Below are positions 55,730 to 64,000 of a stretch of DNA of 64,000 nucleotides, in pieces. The stretch's first letter is position 1; every line of letters starts with the position of its first letter. Under the pieces are notes generated by a model that made no database searches, was not told the origin of the DNA, and was given only the letters and a program-made list of their open reading frames with translations. The position numbers were made by a program, and so were the translations under genes. Source of the stretch: Nitrobacter sp963807355 (GTDB lineage: Bacteria > Pseudomonadota > Alphaproteobacteria > Rhizobiales > Xanthobacteraceae). The DNA lies in assembly GCA_963807355.1 (NCBI GenBank), contig CAWEBX010000004.1:1-64000 (forward strand), in the 5' to 3' direction.

Positions 55730-57202
55730 TCAGCTCAGCTTCTGATCGCGGGCGGTAACTGTTTCGCGAGAGGTTTCCTCCTCAGCCTCGGATTCCCGGG
55801 TAGGATCGGAAATGACCACCATGCGCCGACCGGAAACCTGATGGCCGGAATCGGCAGGCATCCGCACGAAATAAAAAGTGGACATCGCTGAAAGCACGGC
55901 GACGACGAGAAATCCAGGGCCGAAATCGGCTGCTGTCAATTCCGTGCTGTGATGATACAGCATCGTGGCTTCCACCGAGAAGGCGCCTATGGCGACGCCC
56001 GTCGAAATTGCCAGTTGCTGACTGACGCTAGCGAGCGTGGTAGCGCGGCTCATTCGTTCCGGCTCGACGTCCGCATAGGCGAGGGCGTTGATCGCGGTAA
56101 ATTGCAACGAGCGGAAGAATCCGCCGACGACCAGAATGATCATGATCAGCAGCAGCGGCGTCGTGATAGTGAACAGCGCGCAGGCGGCGAGGAAGACGGA
56201 ACTGACGACCGCGTTGACGGTCATGATGTTGCGAAAGCCGAAGGCGCGGATGATGCGGGCGGCGAGTGTTTTCATGCCCATGGCGCCGACGGCCGATGAA
56301 AATGTCACGAGCCCAGAACCGAACGGCGACAGGCCGAAGCCAACCTGCATCAGAAGCGGCAGCAGGAACGGTAGCGCGCCGACGCCGACGCGAAACAGGA
56401 ACCCGCCATACATGCTGGCTCGGAACGTCGGCAGGCGCAGCAGTGTGAGATCCAGCACCGGCGAGTCGGTGCGTCGTGCGTGCATCATATAGGCCGCCAT
56501 CGAGACTGACCCGACCCCGATCAACGCAGCTACAACGGTCCATGGCAGCAGGTTGAGACCGGCGACCGAAAGACCGAAGGCGATGCCGCCGACCCCCACG
56601 CCCGCCAGCACCATTCCGTAAAGGTCAAAGCGTTCGGGGTTGTCGCTGCGGATCGGGTCGATATAGCGCTGCGCCATGAAGATACCGACCACGCCAACCG
56701 GAATGTTGATCAGAAAAATCCAGTGCCATGAGAAATAGGTGGTGATGAAGCCGCCCAGCGGCGGACCGATCACCGGCCCGATCAAGGCGGGCACCGTCAC
56801 CCATGCCATCGCGTTGACGAGCGCGCTCTTGTCGATCGAACGCAGCAGCACGAGCCGGCCGACCGGCGTCATCATCGCACCACCCAACCCTTGCAGGGTC
56901 CGGGCGATCACAAAATCCGTCACCGATGAGGATAGCGCGCAGCCGATTGAGCCGATCATGAACACGACGATGGCCGCGCTGAAGACGGAGCGCGCCCCGA
57001 ACCGATCCGCGGTCCAGCCGCTTGCCGGAATGAATACCGCCAGCGACAGAAGGTAGGACGTGATCGCGAGCTTCAGGGTCAGCGGACTGGTGCCGATGTC
57101 GGCGGCGATCGCCGGCAGCGATGTCGCGATCACCGTCGAGTCCATGTTTTCCATGAACAGGGCGGCGGCGACGATCAGCGGGATCAGGCGTTCTTTGTTC
57201 AT
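55730..57202 (-). CDS. MFS drug efflux transporter, DHA2 (EmrB/QacA) family
   Basis: ATG 57202 (MNKERLIPLIVAAALFME) gives 490 residues with about 13-14 membrane helices. The family motif near helix 1 is 'MDSTVIATSLPAIAADIG', followed by 'TADRFGARSVFSAAIVVFMIG' (motif A-like) and 'ARTLQGLGGAMMTPVGRLVL' (motif B and C region). It is a proton-driven exporter; the substrate is unknown. The last 30 residues are charged and cytoplasmic. It runs convergently with rlmE, with 30 bases between stops. Confidence 0.92.
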   Translation of the reverse strand: MNKERLIPLIVAAALFMENMDSTVIATSLPAIAADIGTSPLTLKLAITSYLLSLAVFIPASGWTADRFGARSVFSAAIVVFMIGSIGCALSSSVTDFVIARTLQGLGGAMMTPVGRLVLLRSIDKSALVNAMAWVTVPALIGPVIGPPLGGFITTYFSWHWIFLINIPVGVVGIFMAQRYIDPIRSDNPERFDLYGMVLAGVGVGGIAFGLSVAGLNLLPWTVVAALIGVGSVSMAAYMMHARRTDSPVLDLTLLRLPTFRASMYGGFLFRVGVGALPFLLPLLMQVGFGLSPFGSGLVTFSSAVGAMGMKTLAARIIRAFGFRNIMTVNAVVSSVFLAACALFTITTPLLLIMIILVVGGFFRSLQFTAINALAYADVEPERMSRATTLASVSQQLAISTGVAIGAFSVEATMLYHHSTELTAADFGPGFLVVAVLSAMSTFYFVRMPADSGHQVSGRRMVVISDPTRESEAEEETSRETVTARDQKLS

Positions 57203-57323
57203 GCAAGCGTGCTGAGGGCAAGCGGATGGGAGAGCGGGCTGTAGCATCAATTTGGGCCGGCGCGCTATTGCGCAGCGTGTGGGCCTTCCTAAATCCTTTG
57301 TGGAGTTTTGGGAGGCCCGAACG

Positions 57324-57575
57324 ATGATCTACGTGCTCGCCGTTTTTTTGCCGCCACTTGGACTGCTGCTCAACGGTCAGCCATTCTCGGCGATCCTGAA
57401 CGTGGTCGTGATCGTGGTTTGCGCGATTTTCGGGTGGATCTTCCCAGTCCTGTTTCTGGTGCCTTCAGCACATGCGGTGATCGCCATCTACATGAAGCGG
57501 GAGGACCGCCGGCACCGGGAGGTGGTTGACGCCATTCGGCAGCATGGGCCGCCTCCGAACTATCCCCGCGAATGA
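57324..57575 (+). CDS. Small membrane protein, Pmp3/YqaE-like
   Basis: ATG 57324 gives 83 residues with two helices, 'YVLAVFLPPLGLLLNG' and 'ILNVVVIVVCAIFGWIFPVLFLV', and a charged C-terminus 'KREDRRHREVVDAIRQHG'. The P-P-x-x-x-h at the first helix and G-W-h-x-x at the second resemble the Pmp3/YqaE family of stress-related membrane peptides, but the loop is longer than usual. It starts 122 bases after the divergent MFS start; a longer frame from 57252 adds an unconserved leader. Confidence 0.6.
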   Translation: MIYVLAVFLPPLGLLLNGQPFSAILNVVVIVVCAIFGWIFPVLFLVPSAHAVIAIYMKREDRRHREVVDAIRQHGPPPNYPRE

Positions 57576-57854
57576 TTCGATCCTGATATTCGCATTCCTT
57601 TTCAAGGCAGTATCTTGTGTATGTCAGAACGGACCCCTTCGACAATCCTGTCGAGTGGGAGCGCGAATGTCAGCGCTATTCCATTAAGCTAACGGTACAA
57701 TCCCATCATGGGAGCCAAACGCTTTGAATCCCGGGACTGCCGTGCTATCGACCATCGCCAATCCGTTCGATGGAACTTAAATTCGACGGCGACGCCAAGG
57801 CGTCGCTGGTCGACCATTCCATCCTGATGGGTTTCGCGGCGACCGCGCCGCCCA

Positions 57855-59363
57855 ATGGAGTTGGCGATGGCGCTTGGAAACGGATTTCGGGATATCAAAG
57901 AAGCCTACACGTTCGACGACGTCCTGCTCAAACCCGGTGCGTCCGACATCCTGCCCTCCGAAGCCGATATCAGCTCCCGCGTTACCCGCGCCATTCCGCT
58001 CAACATCCCGATCATGGCCTCCGCCATGGATACCGTTACGGAGGCGCGCATGGCGATCGCGATGGCGCAGGCCGGCGGCCTGGGTGTCATCCATCGCAAT
58101 TTCGATGCGGAAGGCCAGGCCGCGCAAGTGCGGCAGGTGAAGAAATTCGAGTCCGGCATGGTGGTCAATCCGCTGACCATCGGCCCGGACGCGATGCTGT
58201 CCGACGCGCTGGCCCTGATGAGCGATCACGGCTTTTCAGGCATTCCGGTGACGACCGGCGGCAGCGGGACCTCTCCGGGCAAGCTTGTCGGCATTCTCAC
58301 CAACCGTGACGTCCGCTTCGCGACGGACCCGCGGCAGAAAGTTTCCGAACTGATGACGCACGAGAACCTGGTAACGGTGCGTGAGGGCGTCAGCCAGGAA
58401 GAAGCCAAGCGGATGCTGCACCAGCACCGCATCGAGAAACTACTGGTCGTCGACGAGCAGTACCGCTGCGTCGGTCTCATCACCGTCAAGGACATGGAAA
58501 AGGCGGTTGCGCATCCGCTGGCCAGCAAGGACGCGCAGGGCCGGCTGCGGGTCGCTGCGGCAACCACGGTCGGCGAAGGCGGTTTCGAACGCACCGAGCG
58601 ACTGATCGATGCCGGCGTTGATCTGATCGTCGTGGACACCGCGCATGGTCATTCCAGCCGCGTGCTGGAAGCGGTCAACCGCATCAAGCGGCTGTCGAAC
58701 GCTGTGCAGGTCATCGCGGGCAACATCGCCACGACGGAGGGTGCGCAGGCGCTGATCGATTCCGGCGCCGACGCTATCAAGGTCGGCATCGGTCCCGGTT
58801 CGATCTGCACCACCCGCATCGTCGCCGGCGTCGGCGTGCCGCAACTCACCGCCATCATGGATGCGGTCGATGCGGCGAGGAAGGCCGACGTGCCCGTGAT
58901 CGCCGATGGGGGCATTAAGTATTCCGGCGATCTCGCCAAGGCGCTCGCCGCGGGTGCGGACATCGTCATGGTCGGCTCGCTGCTGGCGGGCACCGACGAA
59001 ACGCCCGGCGAGGTGTACCTGTGGCAGGGGCGCTCCTACAAGGCCTATCGCGGCATGGGTTCGGTGGGAGCGATGTCGCGCGGCTCGGCCGACCGCTATT
59101 TCCAGCAGGACATCAAGGATACGCTGAAGCTGGTTCCGGAAGGCATCGAGGGACAGGTGCCCTATAAGGGGCCCGTCGGCAACGTCATGCACCAGCTTGC
59201 CGGCGGCCTGCGCGCGGCTATGGGGTACGTCGGCGCGCGCAACATCGCCGAATTTCATGGCAAGGCGCGTTTCGTCCGCATCACCGGCGCGGGCCTGCGC
59301 GAAAGCCACGTCCACGACGTCACGATCACGCGCGAAAGCCCGAATTATCCCGGCGGCAATTAG
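57855..59363 (+). CDS. guaB: Inosine-5'-monophosphate dehydrogenase
   Basis: GuaB oxidises IMP to XMP, the committed step to GMP; GuaA (62098) then aminates XMP. The protein has the barrel start 'EAYTFDDVLLKPGASDILPS', two CBS domains from about residue 100 to 215 ('MTHENLVTVREGVSQEEAKR'), 'DLIVVDTAHGHS', the catalytic Cys loop 'IKVGIGPGSICTTRIVAGVG', and the flap 'SYKAYRGMGSVGAMSRGSADRY'. ATG 57855 gives 502 residues and ATG 57867 gives 498; both are near normal length. Confidence 0.98.
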   Translation: MELAMALGNGFRDIKEAYTFDDVLLKPGASDILPSEADISSRVTRAIPLNIPIMASAMDTVTEARMAIAMAQAGGLGVIHRNFDAEGQAAQVRQVKKFESGMVVNPLTIGPDAMLSDALALMSDHGFSGIPVTTGGSGTSPGKLVGILTNRDVRFATDPRQKVSELMTHENLVTVREGVSQEEAKRMLHQHRIEKLLVVDEQYRCVGLITVKDMEKAVAHPLASKDAQGRLRVAAATTVGEGGFERTERLIDAGVDLIVVDTAHGHSSRVLEAVNRIKRLSNAVQVIAGNIATTEGAQALIDSGADAIKVGIGPGSICTTRIVAGVGVPQLTAIMDAVDAARKADVPVIADGGIKYSGDLAKALAAGADIVMVGSLLAGTDETPGEVYLWQGRSYKAYRGMGSVGAMSRGSADRYFQQDIKDTLKLVPEGIEGQVPYKGPVGNVMHQLAGGLRAAMGYVGARNIAEFHGKARFVRITGAGLRESHVHDVTITRESPNYPGGN

Positions 59364-59574
59364 CATCGTCAATCCAAAGTTTACGCGCAGCACTCGCAAA
59401 AAAGAGAATGAAGCGAACTTCGCACCTCGGTGGGGGTAAATCGCCCAAATTGAGCCGCACAGCGGCGCGAAAACGGGTTACTGTCGTACCGCCGAGATTT
59501 CCTGCGTCGGGGATAGCTCTTGCGCCGTTTTCCGGAAATGACATTAACGGACCATCAGAAGAGAATCTAAGAAC

Positions 59575-60193
59575 ATGGTCGATTGGACAGACGACAGAAT
59601 TGGGGAGCTTTCGGATTCCGCTCTCAAAAACCTGCTGGCGAATGCAGAGCGGAAATCGGTCGATGATCTTGTCGCGCGATGCCAGGCGGAGCTCGAAAAG
59701 CGAAATGCCCTGAAGCCGCGGAAGGCTGCGAAGGCGCGCACCGGTCTGAAGGATTTTGAGCACGAGATGTCGTCGCAGCTTGCTGCCATCGGCCGGCGAA
59801 TGGCGGAGAAATACGATCTGTCGGAAGAAACAGCGAAGGCGAAATCAGCCGGCGTCAAGGGTTTCCGGGCGCACAAGCTGGTTGGTGGCGATGGCCAGGC
59901 CAAGCTCGGCGGATTGCAGCGCGCGGGATTCGTCGCGGTCGATCGCTACATCTCCTATCGGCGCGGCAACGATATCGTCTCCCTCGGTGTATTCCTGCCC
60001 GAAGAATCAGGACATGTCCGAACACAAGTTCTTCGTGATCGCGCCGCAGGCGATGCTCGATGGTGGCGCACCGGTTGATGCCGTCCGCGATAACCATGGC
60101 CAGAAGCAGTCCGCCGACGGCGCGCTCATGTTCGATGATCTGGAGGCTGCCGCCGCTGCTTTCGACAAGGTTCTGGCCACGATTGCGGCCTGA
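59575..60193 (+). CDS. Conserved hypothetical protein, probably frameshifted near 60004
   Basis: Frame 1 from 59575 encodes 'MVDWTDDRIGELSDSALKNL', 'ERKSVDDLVARCQAELEKRN', a middle helical part, 'GLQRAGFVAVDRYISYRRG' and 'VFLPEES', then nonsense to 60078. The next frame reads 'QDMSEHKFFVIAPQAMLDGG' and 'DNHGQKQSADGALMFDDLEAAAAAFDKVL' to 60193. Dropping one A at 'gaagAatcag' fuses them into 'LPEDQDMSEHKFF', a smooth 205-residue protein. Alternatively the second part is a separate gene from ATG 60014. Helical N-terminal part is acidic/basic mixed; no known domain. It sits between guaB and the MAPEG gene, as I recall in relatives. Confidence 0.65.
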
Positions 60194-60251
60194 GTTCATT
60201 CGCCGTCCTGCGTGCGGCCAAGTAGCGGCGCAGATCCAGAGGCAAACGGAG

Positions 60252-60671
60252 ATGTCTGTTCAAGCGGTGCTTTTGCCCGTTTTTGTGTTGATCGGGCTGG
60301 CGTTCACCTTGCTGATGGGAATGGCTGTTGCACGGACGAGATCTTTGAGGTCGGGGGAGACCCGGTTCGAGGACATCGCGCTGCGCGAGCCGAACTGGTC
60401 GGCGCGCGCCACGCAGATCGCAAACTGCTTCAGCAACCAGTTCGAAGTGCCGGTGTTGTTTTACATCCTGATCGCGCTGGCGTTACCGCTGCGTCACGCC
60501 GATCTTGTCATAGTGGTGTTGTCGTGGGTATTCGTCATCACCCGGTTCGTGCATGCCGGCATCTTCGTGACCTCGAACAATGTTCCACAGCGGGGATTGG
60601 CGTGGTTCGCGGGCGTGGTGGTGCTGCTGGTCATGTGGATTTATTTCGCGCTCCGCATGATGCTCGTGTGA
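60252..60671 (+). CDS. MAPEG family membrane protein
   Basis: The 139-residue protein has four helices: 'AVLLPVFVLIGLAFTLLMGMAV', 'FEVPVLFYILIALALPL', 'LVIVVLSWVFVITRFVHAGIF' and 'GLAWFAGVVVLLVMWIYFALRM'. 'NCFSNQFEVPVLFY' is the MAPEG signature (usually N-x-x-E/N-x-P-x-F). MAPEG proteins bind glutathione and include eicosanoid and glutathione enzymes; the bacterial role is mostly unknown. It ends 28 bases before rsmB and may be co-transcribed with it. Confidence 0.9.
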   Translation: MSVQAVLLPVFVLIGLAFTLLMGMAVARTRSLRSGETRFEDIALREPNWSARATQIANCFSNQFEVPVLFYILIALALPLRHADLVIVVLSWVFVITRFVHAGIFVTSNNVPQRGLAWFAGVVVLLVMWIYFALRMMLV

Positions 60672-60699
60672 GCGCCGCCGCCAAGATCGGAAGTCGACC

Positions 60700-62001
60700 A
60701 TGACACCCGCCGCGCGGCTCTCCGCAGCAATCGAAGTGATTAAGGCTATCGACGATCAGCGGGTACCGGCCGCGAAGGCGCTCAAGGAGTGGGGCACCGC
60801 GCATCGCTTCGCGGGTTCCGGTGATCGTGCCGCGGTCTCCGGACTGGTCTACGACGTGTTGCGCCGTCAGGCTTCCAGCGCCTGGATCATGGATGACGAC
60901 ACCCCACGCGGGCGTCTGTTCGGAATGCTGAGGCTGGAGCGCGGTATGAATACCGACGCTATCGTGCCGCTGTGCGACGGCAGCCGTTTCGCGCCCGAAC
61001 CGCTGACCGATAGGGAGCGGCAGGCGTTGACCTCGCGTTCGCTGCTGGACGCGCCCGCCCATGTCGCTGGCGACTATCCGGAATGGCTGGACCCTTATTT
61101 GATCGAGGCTTTCGGTGATGATCGCGCGGCGGAGACGGCCGCGATGGCGCGCCGCGCGCCGCTGGATTTGCGGGTCAACACGCTGAAAGCAAAACGCGAG
61201 AAGGTTTTGGGATCGCTGCGACATCTCGGCGTGACGGCGACGCCGTGGTCGCCGTTCGGCTTGAGAATCATGCTGGGCGCAGATGCGCGCAATCCCGGCA
61301 TTCAGGCCGAGGAAGAATTCGTCAAGGGCGCCGTCGAGGTGCAGGACGAGGGCTCACAAATCGCGGCGCTGCTGTCCGGAGCCAAGCCGGGCGAGCAGGT
61401 GATTGATCTCTGCGCCGGCGCTGGTGGCAAGACGCTGACGCTGGCCGCCATGATGCAGGGCAGGGGCCGTCTTATCGCGACCGATCGCGACAAGCGGCAG
61501 CTCGCGCCTATTCATGAGCGGCTGTCCCGCGCTGGGGTGCATAACGCCGAGATCCGGACCCCTAAAGGGGAAGCCGAACCGTTGTCAGATATCAGGGAAT
61601 CGGCCGATCTGGTGCTGATCGATGCGCCCTGCACCGGGACCGGCACCTGGCGGCGCAATCCCGACGCGAAATGGCGCATGCGGCCCGGTGCGCTCGACAT
61701 ACGTTTGAAGGATCAGGCCGAAGTACTTGATCGGGCAGTCGCTTTTGTCAAACCGGGCGGACGTATCGCTTACGTCACTTGTTCGGTATTGCCGCGGGAA
61801 AATGGCGAGCAAATCCTTAAGTTTATCGACCGACATTCAGAATTTAGGGTGATACCGCCGTCGCAGACAGCCTCGATGTTGTGGGATAGGACAGACGATT
61901 TTCTCGCAGCGGTTTATTCGTCGGACGAGGGGCTTTTGATGACACCGCGCCGGAGCGGAACAGACGGGTTTTTCGTTTCGGTGATGCGGCGACAGGGATA
62001 G
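60700..62001 (+). CDS. RsmB/NOP family rRNA cytosine-C5 methyltransferase
   Basis: The 433-residue protein has an N-terminal NusB-like region ('GDRAAVSGLVYDVLRRQAS') and a C-terminal Rossmann methyltransferase. Motifs are 'EVQDEGSQIAALLSGAKPGEQVIDLCAGAGGK' for cofactor, 'LVLIDAPCTGTGTWRRNPDAKW' and 'IAYVTCSVLPRENGEQ' with the two cysteines used in catalysis and release. It methylates 16S rRNA, probably C967 (RsmB), though some alphaproteobacterial members may have other targets. It lies between MAPEG and guaA. Confidence 0.93.
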   Translation: MTPAARLSAAIEVIKAIDDQRVPAAKALKEWGTAHRFAGSGDRAAVSGLVYDVLRRQASSAWIMDDDTPRGRLFGMLRLERGMNTDAIVPLCDGSRFAPEPLTDRERQALTSRSLLDAPAHVAGDYPEWLDPYLIEAFGDDRAAETAAMARRAPLDLRVNTLKAKREKVLGSLRHLGVTATPWSPFGLRIMLGADARNPGIQAEEEFVKGAVEVQDEGSQIAALLSGAKPGEQVIDLCAGAGGKTLTLAAMMQGRGRLIATDRDKRQLAPIHERLSRAGVHNAEIRTPKGEAEPLSDIRESADLVLIDAPCTGTGTWRRNPDAKWRMRPGALDIRLKDQAEVLDRAVAFVKPGGRIAYVTCSVLPRENGEQILKFIDRHSEFRVIPPSQTASMLWDRTDDFLAAVYSSDEGLLMTPRRSGTDGFFVSVMRRQG

Positions 62002-62097
62002 GGAGCGCCCCCCTGCTCGCATGGGGAGAGGTGGAAGCGTGTGTGTTCTCGTCCTTTCCCCGTTGCGACCCCGCAGCCGCTCGCGTATTTGCTTGCC

Positions 62098-63718
62098 ATG
62101 ATAGGCAGTTCATCCGCGCTTCCGTCCGCCGAGCATTCCCCCCACGCGATCTCCGCGCACGACAAGATTCTCATCATCGATTTCGGTTCTCAGGTCACGC
62201 AACTGATCGCGCGGCGCGTGCGGGAGGAGGGCGTCTATTCTGAAATCGTACCCTTCCAGAAGGCAGAAGCAGCCTTTCTTGAGATGAAGCCGAAGGCGGT
62301 GATCCTGTCCGGTGGGCCGGCCTCAGTGCTCGACAAGGAGGCGCCTACGGCACCGATGGCGATCTTCAAGGCCGGCGTGCCCGTCCTCGGCATCTGTTAT
62401 GGCGAGCAGACAATGGCCCGGCAGCTTGGCGGCACGGTCGAGGCCGGCCATCATCGCGAATTCGGCCGCGCTGTTATCGAGGTCACCGATGCCTGTGTGT
62501 TGTTCGACGGCATCTGGGAGAAGGGTGGCACACACGATGTCTGGATGAGCCATGGCGACCGGGTAACAAAGCTGCCCGAGGGTTTCCGGGCCGTGGCGAA
62601 AGCGCCGGGCTCGCCGATCGCGGTGATCGCCGACGACGCGCGCAAGTTCTACGCGATGCAGTTCCATCCCGAGGTGGTGCATACGCCCGACGGGGCAAAA
62701 CTGATCCGCAATTTCGTCCGCAAGGTCGCCGGGTTGAAAGGCGACTGGACCATGCGAGCGTTCCGCGAGGAGGCGATCGAAAAGATCAGGGCGCAGGTCG
62801 GTCAGGGCCGGGTGATCTGCGGCCTGTCCGGCGGTGTCGATTCCTCTGTGGCGGCGATCCTGATCCATGAGGCGATCGGCGATCAGCTCACTTGCGTGTT
62901 CGTCGACCACGGCATGCTAAGAAAGGACGAGGGCAAGACGGTGGTGGATCTGTTCCGCCATCACTACAACATTCCGCTGGTCCACGTTGATGCGTCGAAG
63001 AAATTCTTGGGTGAACTCGTTGGCGTTACCGACCCGGAAGCGAAGCGTAAGACCATAGGCCGTCTCTTCATCGACGTGTTCGAGGCAGAAGCGAAAAAGA
63101 TCGCAGCCTTGGGAAAAGGATCGACTGACTTCCTGGCCCAGGGCACGCTCTATCCTGATGTAATCGAAAGCGTGTCGTTCACCGGCGGCCCGTCGGTGAC
63201 GATCAAGTCGCACCATAATGTCGGCGGCCTGCCTGATCGCATGAACATGAAGCTGGTCGAGCCGCTGCGCGAGTTGTTCAAGGATGAAGTGCGCGTACTG
63301 GGGCGCGAACTGGGGTTGCCGGAGATTTTCGTCGGCCGTCATCCGTTCCCGGGGCCGGGTCTCGCGATCCGTTGCCCCGGCGAGATCACCCGCGAAAAGC
63401 TCGATATCCTGCGCGAGGCCGACGCCGTCTATATCGACCAGATCCGCAAGGCCGGGCTTTATGACAAGATTTGGCAGGCGTTCGCGGTGTTGCTGCCGGT
63501 GAAGACGGTCGGAGTGATGGGCGACGGCCGGACCTATGACTATGTCGTTGGCCTGCGCGCGTGTGACGTCGACCGACGGTATGACCGCGGACTTCTATCC
63601 ATTCGACATGCAATTCCTCGCTGCGACCGCGACAAGGATCATCAATGAGGTCAAGGGCGTGAATCGCGTGGTGTATGACGTGACGTCAAAGCCGCCCGGC
63701 ACAATCGAGTGGGAGTGA
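62098..63718 (+). CDS. guaA: GMP synthase (glutamine-hydrolysing), frame broken near 63563
   Basis: GuaA aminates XMP to GMP. The start at ATG 62098 gives 'KILIIDFGSQVTQLIARRVRE'. The glutaminase domain has Cys in 'LGICYGEQTMARQLGG' and His-Glu in 'AMQFHPEVVHT'; the ATP pyrophosphatase loop is 'GLSGGVDSSVAAILIHEAIG'; the C-terminal dimer domain has 'FPGPGLAIRCPGEITREKL'. After 'VMGDGRTYDYVVGLRA' the frame shifts: one extra base in 'gcgcgTgtgacg' hides 'VTSTDGMTADFYPFD', which continues in the next frame to the proper end 'TIEWE' at 63718. Since GuaA is normally needed, an assembly error is the likely reason. Confidence 0.93.
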
Positions 63719-63797
63719 TTCACGTCTGGCAAGGATTGTCAGACCTCGTGATCCCGGTGCGTCAAGGTGAAGGATCGTGGAGCGCTGGCGACCGCAC

Positions 63798-64000
63798 TCA
63801 AGCCGGTTTACGGCCCTTTCTTCCCTGCCGATCAATCAAGACTGCCTGTTGCCATGGGCTTGGCGCTTTGTCGGTACGATGAATGCAGCCTGTCCAGCAG
63901 CAAGGCCGTTTCTTGCCCTCCAACAGTTCGTCACAGGTCCGCTCGATGCGACGCTTGCGCGTCTTTGGTTGTTTTGCATCATCCACCCAGCAGATGAACT
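63798..64000 (-). CDS. YdeI/OmpD-associated-like protein, C-terminal part, cut by window edge
   Basis: Reading in from the right edge on the minus strand, 'FICWVDDAKQPKTRKRRIER' and 'LLEGKKRPCC' are seen, ending at a stop at 63798. The 'W-h-x-D/E-A-K-x-P-x-T-R-x-x-R-I' motif is typical of the C-terminal end of YdeI/OmpD-associated (YdhG-fold) proteins. The start and core domain are outside the window. The last about 30 residues, after 'KKRPCCW', are not conserved. It converges with guaA. Confidence 0.7.
   Translation of the reverse strand, partial: FICWVDDAKQPKTRKRRIERTCDELLEGKKRPCCWTGCIHRTDKAPSPWQQAVLIDRQGRKGRKPA

Overview
The window looks like chromosome of a high-GC alphaproteobacterium of the Bradyrhizobium / Rhodopseudomonas / Nitrobacter / Afipia group (Nitrobacteraceae). 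This is inferred from gene content (usg, DUF3126, DUF1491, BTLCP, Tim44-like, zf-CHCC), from the RpoH-type promoter plus CIRCE ahead of groESL, from dispersed palindromic repeats of a kind I associate with this family, and from the gene order guaB - unknown - MAPEG - rsmB - guaA. The genus cannot be fixed from sequence alone.

Layout. 1-1.8 kb: end of a glycosyltransferase and a DUF4142 protein. 2-4 kb: a scar, with a P-loop ATPase gene cut by a decayed IS3-family element, followed by two remnants of the 3' end of groEL. 4-6.7 kb: a small membrane protein and groES-groEL under heat-shock control. 7-14.5 kb: usg, a CinA-like protein, gpt, an HCCA isomerase, a tRNA-Leu beside half of another tRNA-Leu, an M29 aminopeptidase, a lipoprotein and a flavin monooxygenase with a zf-CHCC partner. 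14.8-24.5 kb: membrane and envelope genes, cysE, a gamma carbonic anhydrase, an FKBP, a BTLCP protease and a double-PilZ protein. 24.6-31.9 kb: purB, a Tat-exported sulfatase, DUF1491, a Tim44-like protein, a GFA protein, a truncated methyltransferase and a SET-domain protein. 32.3-38.8 kb: a valine/isobutyrate catabolic cluster (thiolase, mmsA, acyl-CoA dehydrogenase, 3-hydroxyisobutyryl-CoA hydrolase, mmsB, MaoC). 38.9-44.6 kb: a flavoprotein, a P-loop kinase, ABC-F uup, YaiI and Ppx/GppA. 44.7-54.9 kb: a metal, probably copper, locus. 55-63.7 kb: rlmE, an MFS exporter, guaB, MAPEG, rsmB and guaA. The right edge cuts a YdeI-like gene.

The most distinctive region is 44.7-54.9 kb. Two near-identical DUF2946 genes each precede a TonB-dependent receptor. 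The first module adds a beta-propeller protein with Asp boxes and a Cys-rich motif, plus a TlpA-like thioredoxin. The second adds a PepSY membrane protein and a PCuAC copper chaperone. A CusF-like protein and a 13-cysteine Csp1-like copper-storage protein are divergently transcribed at the end. The locus sits between ppx and rlmE, which I believe are close neighbours in relatives, so it looks like inserted cargo.

Several genes are broken by single-base indels or in-frame TAG codons (near 8922, 15774, 39700, 45922, 50784, 51080, 52553, 60004 and 63563). One of them is guaA, which should be important for growth. Several indels fall in short homopolymers, so sequencing error is a serious alternative to real decay. 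'Pseudogene' below therefore means only that the frame is broken as given.
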